The position numbers and the translations under genes were made by a program. 11,575 nt of DNA from Euryarchaeota archaeon UBA111 (lineage in GTDB: Archaea > Thermoplasmatota > Poseidoniia > Poseidoniales > Poseidoniaceae), in assembly GCA_002506025.1 (NCBI GenBank), contig DAWS01000011.1, forward strand, positions 5,111-16,685, given 5' to 3'. Of the stretch, positions 1 through 7,700 are shown in pieces; position 1 is the stretch's first letter, and every line of letters starts with the position of its first letter. The notes beneath the pieces were generated by a model. The model had not been told where the DNA came from. It did no database searches and was given only the letters and a program-made list of their open reading frames with translations.

Positions 1-941
1 GGTATAATAACAGGAAATAGGAATACCAATAGTGGCAGTTTGTAACTGACCCATACTTTTTCGACATTGTTAAGACGTAGTTGCGCTATTTTCTCTGCTA
101 ATTGTTCCTCAGATGGAGTTCTACGTGGGGCCCTTGTATTGTGATATACCTTTACACGACCATCAGGCATTTCAATTATTGAACTAAGTAGCCAGACATG
201 ACTTTTTTGCACATTATCTAAATCCATCATTGTTGAATGCCAAAACATCCGAAGATCGCTAAGTGACTTTACATTACCTTGGAACAAGTTCTTGATAACT
301 AGTACTAATGGAATGAATAAGAAAGTCAGTCCACCCCACATCAGCAGTGATATCGCAGGGGGTAATTGCAATGAAACCTCGCTGCTGTAATTTGTGACTA
401 CTGGCATGGTAGACCAATTTGGGACTAGAATTGCTACCCACATCAGCGCCTTAGCATCTGCACCACCGTGTATCAGTCGCAATCTCCAACCTAGATCGAT
501 GACAAAGATTACGATAAGTCCTGACAGGGTAGTCCAATACAAAGCAGCCATTCCTGTTGCTTCACCAAGTAATAGCTCAAGCGCATCAACCTCGCTATAC
601 TTTATCATACCCAAAATAACACCTAGCAAACTAATGAGATACCACAAGGAGACGAGAATATCCTCTCTATTTCCTGCTAACAAATCATTGATTGTCGGTC
701 GACCAATTATTGACATGGAAGCATAGGCGACAACTGCGGAGGCGGTGAGGAAGACGGTCCAATCGGCATTTCGTGCTAATAATTCTAAACACCAAATGAA
801 TATCGCGGGTTTTACCCAAACCAACCAGTGATCGTTGCTAACTCTACGCTCCTTGTGGTCCATCCAAGCAGCCCAGCCCATACCAAGCAGGAGGACAAAC
901 ACCCTACTCCAGCCTAAGACCTGCTCGCTTGTCAGTCCCAT
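1..941 (-). CDS. Archaeal prepilin/preflagellin peptidase, A24 aspartate protease family (FlaK/PibD type), 3' end cut by window edge
   Basis: This reading frame starts at ATG 939-941 and runs off the left edge, giving 313 visible residues. An in-frame TAA lies about 25 bp upstream, so the ATG is the first possible start. The protein is polytopic, with hydrophobic stretches near residues 9-27, 41-57, 63-80, 95-112, 129-150, 164-176 and 193-219. A polar segment (about 221-295) follows, then a final hydrophobic run beginning VWVSYKLPLL. Two motifs identify the family: MDHKERRVSN (27-36), matching the first-aspartate D-x-K-x-R-x-I/V-x-N motif, and GGADAK (159-164), the archaeal form of GxGD. D28 and D162 are the predicted catalytic pair. 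Such enzymes cleave class III signal peptides of archaeal pilins and archaellins at the cytoplasmic face. The polar domain before a last helix fits the archaeal A24 C-terminal domain, so probably only a short 3' piece is missing. The roughly 134-residue spacing between the aspartates is wide for the family. There is no Shine-Dalgarno, so the mRNA may be leaderless. Whether the substrate is a pilin or an archaellin cannot be told. Confidence 0.82.
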   Translation of the reverse strand, partial: MGLTSEQVLGWSRVFVLLLGMGWAAWMDHKERRVSNDHWLVWVKPAIFIWCLELLARNADWTVFLTASAVVAYASMSIIGRPTINDLLAGNREDILVSLWYLISLLGVILGMIKYSEVDALELLLGEATGMAALYWTTLSGLIVIFVIDLGWRLRLIHGGADAKALMWVAILVPNWSTMPVVTNYSSEVSLQLPPAISLLMWGGLTFLFIPLVLVIKNLFQGNVKSLSDLRMFWHSTMMDLDNVQKSHVWLLSSIIEMPDGRVKVYHNTRAPRRTPSEEQLAEKIAQLRLNNVEKVWVSYKLPLLVFLFPVII

Positions 942-964
942 GACAGGTGCGTGTCGACAATGAA

Positions 965-970
965 TTTAAA
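965..970. promoter_or_regulatory. Palindromic TATA-like box TTTAAA in a divergent intergenic region
   Basis: The 75-bp gap between the divergent prepilin peptidase (ATG at 941) and UPF0147 gene (ATG at 1017) holds one clear AT box, TTTAAA, which is its own reverse complement. Its centre is about 26 bp from the peptidase ATG, which would give a leaderless transcript. In the other direction, initiation near 994 would give a leader of about 23 nt carrying the GGAGGA ribosome site. The purine-rich GAA just left of the box resembles a BRE for the plus-strand gene. The minus-strand side (GCCGCC) does not, so the plus direction is better supported. Use in both directions is inference. Confidence 0.45.
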
Positions 971-1004
971 GGCGGCCTACTAAGTGGGTAGATTACCCAG
1001 CATT

Positions 1005-1010
1005 GGAGGA
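1005..1010 (+). promoter_or_regulatory. Shine-Dalgarno GGAGGA that fixes the UPF0147 start
   Basis: GGAGGA ends 6 nt before ATG 1017. It decides the start in favour of this ATG over the in-frame GTG at 984, which has no such site and would place this ribosome-binding sequence inside the coding region. Confidence 0.75.
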
Positions 1011-1016
1011 ATTGCT

Positions 1017-1283
1017 ATGGATGTGGAAACAAGATTGCAACAAGTGGCGACTGTCATCAACCAAATCGATGATCCAAAAGTGCCCAGAAACATTCGTCGA
1101 CAGGCCAAGGAAGCCTGCGACCAATGGCTGCTAAACAAAAGCAAAAAACTCGACGTGCGAATTGCAATGAGTCAATCCAAACTTGAAGAACTGTATGAGG
1201 ATCCAAACATACCTCCAGAATTCGGAACATTGATTCTTATGATCAATACTGAATTGGAAAAAATACTCACCGAAGTGTTATGA
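1017..1283 (+). CDS. UPF0147 family small archaeal protein
   Basis: This 88-residue protein is soluble and mostly helical, without a signal peptide, cysteines or membrane segment. The core VINQIDDPKVPRNIRRQA (residues 13-30), the following AKEACDQWLL and the DPNIPPEFGTLI stretch near the C-terminus are what I recognise as the archaeal UPF0147 family. Members are typically about 85-95 residues, matching this length. The family's biochemical role is not established to my knowledge; the fold is expected to be a small helical bundle. The start at ATG 1017 is chosen for its GGAGGA site and because the family begins close to this point. An upstream GTG at 984 would add 11 residues with no support. 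The gene diverges from the prepilin peptidase, and its last 6 bp overlap the 3' end of the convergent MFS gene. Nothing in the sequence links it functionally to either neighbour. Confidence 0.85.
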   Translation: MDVETRLQQVATVINQIDDPKVPRNIRRQAKEACDQWLLNKSKKLDVRIAMSQSKLEELYEDPNIPPEFGTLILMINTELEKILTEVL

Positions 1284-2627
1284 TTCCTCATAATTAGCAT
1301 CCGGTAAAATTTTGATCTTCAACGATAATATAGCTGAGCACAACATTAGAATTCCACAAATGTGGAAAGCCGTGTGGTAATCTAAGGGCCAGTCTCTTGA
1401 CACTGTGAAAGTCCATACTATGCCGCCTGTCAGCGGACCCAATATACGTGCAAAAGAGCTTACCGATTCTTGAGCCCCCATGACTATTCCGAGGTTTATT
1501 CCCTCGTGTTTGGCAAAGGTCGTCAATAAGGACGATGAAGAGGGTTGGAAAAGACCACTACCAACTGCAACGATTATTGCAACAATAACTAACTGCACTG
1601 TCGCATACTCGGCCTGTGTATACGGAATTAAGACTAAACCTGTGCCGCATATGAAGCATGACAACGGTAGCATTCTCCTTGCTCCTAACTTACGTGACAA
1701 TGGCCCAATAAGTACGCCCTGAGTAACTATTCCGGCAATACCAATAACGGCAAATATCCTACCGTTTTGTGCCTCATTGTAACCTAGGCCACCATCGCTT
1801 AGAGGCATTCCAGTGTATAGTATGAATACTGCATGCATGATGGTAAAACCGAAGATAAAGAGCATAGTTGCCCAGATAATAATGGATATTGACCCTTTGT
1901 TAAGCATTGAATAGGATTGCTTGAACGATTTGCTCAGCCTACCTACCCAGTTGACACTATCGCCGGAAGAGCGTTTTGATTTAGGTAGTGATTCTGGCAG
2001 ATAAAAATAAGCATAGACGAACGAAACTAGAGATAATGCACCTGCAGCAACGCAGGGTAGTAGGTATGGATAGGTCTCAAAGATCGTGCCCACAAAGAGG
2101 TCCCACTTTGTTGCCGGGTTAGATAACTCTCCACCGATAAATGGTCCAATAGTGAAACCTAATCCAAAAGCAGCACCAATAAGACCCATGCGTGTGTTGA
2201 GTTGTGCCGGCGTCGAAACATCACCGATGTATGCTCTTGCAACTGCTAAGTTACCATTGAATACACCAGCCATGAATCTTGCTGTCAATGCGATGAACAA
2301 TGTATTAGCCAATCCAAACATGGTGAAAAATACCGTGTTTCCAATTAGACCAACCATCAAAACTGGCCTACGTCCAATCCGGTCGGACACCGAGCCCCAA
2401 AATGGTGAAAACAGAAACTGTGCTGCCGAGTATGAGGTCATTAGCAAACCAACCCATAACCCGACCTCAACAATGCCTTGAGATGTAGCTAAATCTTCAA
2501 CCAGATATGTTAGAAATGGTATCACAATTCCGAAACCAATCATGTCGATTACGGTAGCCAAAAAGAGCACAGTAAGGGCTCCCCTGCCCGCTGTAACAGC
2601 AGGTTCAGCAGGTTGACTGATAGTCAT
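1278..2627 (-). CDS. MFS transporter, DHA1 (TetA-like) drug:proton antiporter family
   Basis: This is a 12-helix major facilitator of about 449 residues from ATG 2627. A GTG at 2636 would add three. I prefer the ATG because GGGTGG (2633-2638) then lies 5 nt upstream as a ribosome site. Numbered from the GTG, TM1 carries IDMIGFGIVIP (30-40), with an acidic residue typical of DHA1 members. Motif A, GSVSDRIGRRP (81-91), lies in loop 2-3. RFMAGVFNGN (120-129) with RAYIGD (134-139) matches motif B and its continuation. GFTIGPFIGG (160-169) is the antiporter motif C. A polar central loop (about 215-245) separates the two six-helix halves. Motif C points to proton-coupled export rather than uptake; the substrate, whether drug, metabolite or lipid, cannot be inferred. 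The gene follows lonB on the same strand with a short gap and could be co-transcribed, though a palindrome with a T-run lies between. Its stop overlaps the end of the convergent UPF0147 gene. Confidence 0.88.
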   Translation of the reverse strand: MTISQPAEPAVTAGRGALTVLFLATVIDMIGFGIVIPFLTYLVEDLATSQGIVEVGLWVGLLMTSYSAAQFLFSPFWGSVSDRIGRRPVLMVGLIGNTVFFTMFGLANTLFIALTARFMAGVFNGNLAVARAYIGDVSTPAQLNTRMGLIGAAFGLGFTIGPFIGGELSNPATKWDLFVGTIFETYPYLLPCVAAGALSLVSFVYAYFYLPESLPKSKRSSGDSVNWVGRLSKSFKQSYSMLNKGSISIIIWATMLFIFGFTIMHAVFILYTGMPLSDGGLGYNEAQNGRIFAVIGIAGIVTQGVLIGPLSRKLGARRMLPLSCFICGTGLVLIPYTQAEYATVQLVIVAIIVAVGSGLFQPSSSSLLTTFAKHEGINLGIVMGAQESVSSFARILGPLTGGIVWTFTVSRDWPLDYHTAFHICGILMLCSAILSLKIKILPDANYEES

Positions 2628-2673
2628 ATTGTCCACCCAATACTCATGGTTTTTCTAGTCAGCGCCGGATAGG

Positions 2674-2689
2674 AACCAAAAATTTGGTT
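2674..2689. repeat. Perfect 7-bp inverted repeat overlapping the lonB stop codon
   Basis: AACCAAA, two bases, then TTTGGTT form a perfect palindromic element at the start of the gap between lonB and the MFS gene; its last base is the final base of the lonB TAA codon. On the minus strand it contains a run of five T, so it could be a weak archaeal oligo-T terminator for lonB. It could equally be a regulator-binding site or AT-rich promoter element for the MFS gene. The loop is short for an RNA hairpin unless two inner pairs open. The sequence does not decide among these. Confidence 0.4.
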
Positions 2690-4713
2690 TAAGCTGAGGG
2701 TGATTTCTTAGTTACATCAGGAGTGAGTCTATCGATAACACCGCCAAGACGTTCAACTAGGCCTGCTTTGTGCTCGTGCTTAATTAGCGCTTGTTCCATA
2801 ACTTCGTCCAGCGAGTCAACGGCGATTACTTCTATCTTGTCAACATACTTGTCATCGATTAGCACGTCTTGCATATTTGCTCTAGGCACAACCACTGTCT
2901 TGATTCCAGAGAACGCAGCTGCTTCAATCTTGGCGGTTACCCCGCCGATTGGTAGGACCTCTCCTCTAACTGATAGCGATCCGGTCATTGCTAAGTCTTG
3001 TCTGATTGGTATTTCTTCCAACGCTGATATAACAGCAGTAGCAATGGTGATTGATGCTGAATCCCCATCGACGCCGTGGGTATCTACGAACTGAATGTGT
3101 ATGTCATAGTCCGAAATATCTTTGCCGGTCAGTTTCTTGATGACTGCACTGACGTTGGTAACGCTTTCTTTGGCCAAGTCCGAGAGACCGCCAGTGGCAT
3201 GAATCTTGCCACCTCCACCTTGTGATGGTGTAACAAGTGCTTCAACAGGCAGCATAATACCGCTAAAGTCAGATAAGCCAGAATTGGCGCCGAGGACAGC
3301 TAAACCGTTTACACGGCCAACTCTCTCACCGGAGTTAACAATCAGTGAGTAGTCCCGGCGACGCTCAATCATCCGGTCAGCAACTTGTTGTTCTAGAGGC
3401 TTAGCGATGTTTCTCGCTCCAAGCACGTGTGCAGCTGTGGTGTATTTCGAGCCGTCCTCACTTGCTAAATCACCGGCAATTCGGATTAGCCCGCCAAGTT
3501 CTCTAAGACGCAGTGATAGTTTTCCTCTTCTTCCAGCTCTTCTCTGTGCTTCGCGGAGAATTATTCCAACTGCTGATTTGTCGAAGTGAGGGATTTCACG
3601 ATTTGTTCCCATGTCCCTGGTCACTTCCTGAGCGATGAAACGAATCAGACGTCGTCGGTTTCTTGAGGTGTCGGGCATGTCTGAATTTACATAAACTTCG
3701 TAGCCATAACCTCTAATTCTACTACGCAGGGCTGGGTGCATTCCTTGAATGGCATCGAGATTTCCTGCAGCTATTAGAATAAAGTCACAAGGCACTGGCT
3801 CTGTTTTTGTGAGTGCACCTGATGAACGCTCTGACCGACCAGATATTGAGAAGGCTCTTTCTTGCATTGCAGTAAGTAGCGCTTGTTGCTCCTCCAACCG
3901 GAGAAGGTTAACTTCGTCGATGTAGAGCACTCCCTTGTGAGCTCGATGTATGGCTCCTGGTTCGACTCGGTCGTGGGCTGATGTTTCCATACCACCAGAT
4001 TGGAACGGGTCGTGCCGTACATCGCCCAAGAGTGATCCGGATAACGTAGCTGTTGCGTCTACAAATGGTGGCATCTCGCTAGCATCGTGCTTAATCAAAA
4101 GTTTTGGGATACGGCTTTCATCGGAGGCTCCCAAACGGCCACGAATGAACATATATCCGAACATTAGCAAAAATCCTCCAAACAATAGCGTAATTATATC
4201 GCCGGTTTGGAGGGTTGCAATTATCAGCAGAAAACCAATTGCTGCGAATGCTATCAACAACATTTTTTGTGATCGTTCCCGTTGTTGCCTAATAGCCTCA
4301 CGCTGAAGTTTAACAATCCGCTCACCTCGTGATGCTGGCACACACCTGATTCTTGGTTCGTTTTCATCATCCTCATTAGGGTATACCAGGACATCCTCAA
4401 GAACATCTCTTGGTAGTAACTCAGTCATAGATTTCGCTAACATTGACTTGCCGGTTCCCGGGTCACCAATCATAAGCATGTGTCGCCTTTGCTCTGCTGC
4501 TTTACGGATAACTACGGATCCGGTTTCCTGACCGATTACTTGGTCAACGAGAGTTTCTGGTATAGGGACATCTTCTGTGGACTCGAATTCAACCGATTCA
4601 ATCCATTCTTCAACGCTTTGATTGAGGATTTCGTCGTTACCTGTAGGTTCGGGTGCCCAAACGGTAACCTCGTCCTCAGAGGGTTCCAGAACTTCGATAT
4701 CTTCACCGGTCAC
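2689..4713 (-). CDS. lonB: Membrane-anchored archaeal Lon protease (LonB), ATP-dependent
   Basis: This 674-residue protein has the archaeal LonB layout. A short acidic N-terminus (1-50) leads into the AAA+ core, with Walker A GDPGTGKS (83-90). A membrane insert has two hydrophobic helices (about 151-168 and 172-190). Then come Walker B VLYIDEV (262-268), sensor-1 AAGNLD (315-320), and the C-terminal Lon proteolytic domain. Catalytic Ser is S552 in DGDSAS and Lys is K595 in GGVTAK, a 43-residue spacing as in other Lon enzymes. LonB replaces both Lon and FtsH in archaea. It degrades misfolded and regulatory proteins at the inner face of the cytoplasmic membrane. The start is GTG 4711-4713, with AAGGGG five bases upstream; the first in-frame Met otherwise is near residue 80, inside the AAA+ fold. 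Length is normal and all key residues are present. The gene sits 60 bp downstream of the large secreted thioredoxin-fold protein and just upstream of the MFS gene, all on one strand. Confidence 0.96.
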   Translation of the reverse strand: MTGEDIEVLEPSEDEVTVWAPEPTGNDEILNQSVEEWIESVEFESTEDVPIPETLVDQVIGQETGSVVIRKAAEQRRHMLMIGDPGTGKSMLAKSMTELLPRDVLEDVLVYPNEDDENEPRIRCVPASRGERIVKLQREAIRQQRERSQKMLLIAFAAIGFLLIIATLQTGDIITLLFGGFLLMFGYMFIRGRLGASDESRIPKLLIKHDASEMPPFVDATATLSGSLLGDVRHDPFQSGGMETSAHDRVEPGAIHRAHKGVLYIDEVNLLRLEEQQALLTAMQERAFSISGRSERSSGALTKTEPVPCDFILIAAGNLDAIQGMHPALRSRIRGYGYEVYVNSDMPDTSRNRRRLIRFIAQEVTRDMGTNREIPHFDKSAVGIILREAQRRAGRRGKLSLRLRELGGLIRIAGDLASEDGSKYTTAAHVLGARNIAKPLEQQVADRMIERRRDYSLIVNSGERVGRVNGLAVLGANSGLSDFSGIMLPVEALVTPSQGGGGKIHATGGLSDLAKESVTNVSAVIKKLTGKDISDYDIHIQFVDTHGVDGDSASITIATAVISALEEIPIRQDLAMTGSLSVRGEVLPIGGVTAKIEAAAFSGIKTVVVPRANMQDVLIDDKYVDKIEVIAVDSLDEVMEQALIKHEHKAGLVERLGGVIDRLTPDVTKKSPSA

Positions 4714-4718
4714 ATTAT

Positions 4719-4724
4719 CCCCTT
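4719..4724 (-). promoter_or_regulatory. Shine-Dalgarno-like AAGGGG before the GTG start of lonB
   Basis: The minus strand reads AAGGGG, five bases, then GTG. A second purine block GGGGAG (4731-4736) lies just upstream. An ATG overlapping the start by two bases is out of frame and meets TGA at once, so this site supports the GTG initiation codon. Confidence 0.55.
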
Positions 4725-4763
4725 GCCCTTCTCCCCTTTATGGGTTTAGAATGTTTTTCAATA

Positions 4764-4772
4764 CAATAAAAG
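4764..4772 (-). promoter_or_regulatory. Possible TATA-like box for lonB
   Basis: Immediately after the stop of the upstream surface-protein gene, the minus strand reads CTTTTATTG. Its TTTTAT core is centred about 55 bp before the lonB GTG, so initiation about 26 bp downstream would give a leader near 29 nt containing the purine-rich ribosome sites. This suggests lonB can be transcribed independently. The 60-bp gap does not exclude read-through from the upstream gene. Confidence 0.35.
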
Positions 4773-4773
4773 G

Positions 4774-7700
4774 TCATTTTTCTAGTCTGTCTAGGTATTG
4801 TTGACCGTAGTATTCCCATTGTGCCATACTCCAACCTGATGGTAGCCCACCGGGCGGTAGTGGCGGACCGCGATGCATTTGTGGTTGCGGTATGTTTTGC
4901 GGGGGTGCGGGTTGAGCAACTGGTTGCGGTGCGACATACGGTTGAGGCTGGTGTGGCTGGTGGTATTGTTGTGGGTGATACTGTGGTTGCAGAGGTTGTT
5001 GGAATATTTGTTGGGTTCCGCCATACATCGAGTTTGCTACAGCGTCTCTAGCTGGTAGAGTGGTGTCAGCCCATTGGAAACCTTGCAACTCATCTTCGCC
5101 ACGGCCTCTGAGTAGGAACATACCACCAAGAAGCGCACCGATAATGATGACAGCGACTATGCCCATAATCATCATAGTGTTTGAATTCGAATCGCCGCTG
5201 TCGGTCACAGTTGACGAGGTTTGTTCTTCTGTGCAGACAACCCTAGGGTCTTGACAGACCATCTCAAGTTTGAATTCTGTGTCGACTAATTGTAGCTGCA
5301 AGTCCGCATCGTCCCCGTCAGTAGATTGGGCTAATTGCTCTTCGATTGACGCTATTTGCGACCTCAGAACCTCTGCGTATGACTCGACCATCTCATCACT
5401 TAGTTCAGCAGCTGGAGGAACCTCTTGAGTTACAACCCACTTTGGTGCCATTTGGGGTGGAGTTTTGTAATTATTGTTCAGGCTGTCAACCCCGCTCATT
5501 CTGACCTTGAAATAATCCCCGTAATTGTATGAGTCTCCCCTCGCAAGGTTCTCACCGGTAAGGTCTCCTACCACTGGTATATTCATGGCGGTTTCCCATC
5601 CAGTCGATGATTTAGTCATGTCAAGATCATAAACCCATATACCGTCACAAACTCCGTCAGCGCTACAGGTTTGCCATGTTACTTCGATAGAGGTAAACAA
5701 TGGTGCATCCTCCGCTAGGTAGAAATTGACATATGGCAACATACCAACGTAAAGATTGGTCGCTTCGACAACCATAAAACCAGGTTCATCTGGACTCTTG
5801 GCAATAGTAAAAATGTCGGAGTCATACACTTCTATGACTGCTGTATACTCGCTCGAAGAGTATAAGTCAACCACTTTGATAACTACATTTTTGAATCCAA
5901 TTTCGTTGAATTTTAGTTTGAGCATGCCAGTTTGTCGGTTGTACTGTGCTCCGCCCGATTCATCGGGGGAGGTTACTATCAGCGTCAACTCACTATTGTC
6001 GTTGTCTACATCGCTGACAAGTGACGCCAAGTCTATTGATGACTCTGCGCCGGCTTTAATCCTTAAGCCATCAAATGCCGACATGTCGACCACAGGCGCA
6101 TCATTAATGGGTCTAATGTTGATAACAATTGTTTGGTCTGAACACTCCATATCGGTGTCGCAGGCCCTGATTGTCAATGTGGTTTGTCCTTCGGAGTCAG
6201 TGCCAATTGTTTCAAAGCCTAACACGCCGTTGATTATCTGAGAGGAAATTATACCAGGGTTCGTCTCGCTCACAATCGCAAATGAAAGCGCGCTAGATGA
6301 ACTTGGTTGTCCATCAGGAGTGGTATCAGTAATGTATGGCTGCAAACGTAAGGTTCCATCAGAGTCTGATCCCTGCTCATCGATGGTTTGTGTTGGTAGA
6401 CCTAACCACCTTGGCTGGCCATTTTCGATAACATTGAATTTCAATGTTCCATATGGCAGATTGCCCTGGTTACCATAGTCTCCACCATCATCAACGGTCA
6501 CTAGCATGCTTTTCTGGCCAATAGGGCAGCCTTGGAGCTCACTAAATGCAAAGTTTACCGTTATTGAACTTGATAGCGGATTCCACGATACGAAATAAGG
6601 ACTGTCGGAATCGATAATGAGATCATAGAGCGGGGTTTCAGGGTCGGAAATGTGTGGCGTCATATCAACTTCAGTCTCAACATCGCAGGTTACTGTTGGC
6701 ACCGGCTCAGGCGTTACTTGTGGTATTCCATTTGCGAGACTAAAGGCATTAGGTGTTACCCTCCAGTCACTTGCTTGACCACGGCCGTCAATAGTTTTCG
6801 AGCGCAAATCGTAGGTTCCGGAAGGCATGGTTAGAGATGGAGTCATTGTGTATTCTCTTCCCTCATTGCTTGTCCCTTCATTGACGATGGTTTCGCCACC
6901 AGAATCGATGCTACCATCCCACAGATTCATTCCAGCGGGAGAAACTTCTAATTCGAAAGTCATTGATTGAATGGTATCTACATAGTCATCAGCTCCACCC
7001 TTGGCAACTACGGTAAAAATAGAGCCGCGCTCGATTACGTTATCACCACTAACTGTAGCCTGTTTTGCCACAGGAGGCCTATCATGACTGAAGTCCTCAA
7101 CTGCAACGTTGTTTCTAGAACTACCGTCACCGGACAACCCACTCAGTCTGGCACCGAAACCTGTCGACCAGGCGTTTGTCGGCAGGCTTGAAGTGTCAAC
7201 CGATGCAGAGTGTGACATTGTACCTTGGACTGGAATATTTGTTAATTGCTTTGAAGATACAACTATTGGATTGTTACCATCCATGTAAATTATTTCCAGA
7301 TTTCCGCCACCTGAGTAGTCTAGACCACCGACATTGACTGCAGATGCAGAAACTGTGATTTGGTCGCCGCGAACGTAGCCATCCGCTGATGCCGGGTTAG
7401 TCAAACTAACTCCAGATACGGCCAGATCCATTTTTGGACCCATGTGGGAATCACCTGCTGCAAGAACACTGCGATGGGTTGTGTGGTCACCGTCTAGTAG
7501 AGCGGCGACTGTGAGGAAGTTGTCAGCAGCACTGTGGCCGCCACCAGGTCTGACGATAGAAATCGGCATCGACCATGACTTTGTTACGGGATTTCCTGCG
7601 GATAACGTAACAGATTCAAATCCATTACCCATTCCATTTAGCAGCCACTGTCTGAAGACATGGTGTGGATTTGGTCCACCACCATCGTATGATTCGGGTG

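Noticed and set aside
394..726. Plus-strand open frame of 110 codons
   Set aside because: It lies antisense within the prepilin peptidase gene, which has family motifs. The plus-strand translation has no recognisable motif.
984..1016. N-terminal extension of the UPF0147 protein from a GTG at 984
   Set aside because: It would put the GGAGGA ribosome site inside the gene. ATG 1017 has correct spacing and matches the family length.
2086..2481. Plus-strand open frame of 131 codons
   Set aside because: It is antisense to the MFS transporter and has no protein-like features; other plus-strand frames at 1480 and 2723 are the same kind of shadow.
4791..5058. Several overlapping open frames on both strands
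   Set aside because: These arise from the low-complexity Gln/Pro/His codons of the surface-protein tail. None has a ribosome site or plausible composition.
5756..6241. Plus-strand open frame of 161 codons
   Set aside because: It is antisense to the cadherin-like region. Its Ser/Thr-rich composition mirrors the coding strand and no start signal is seen.
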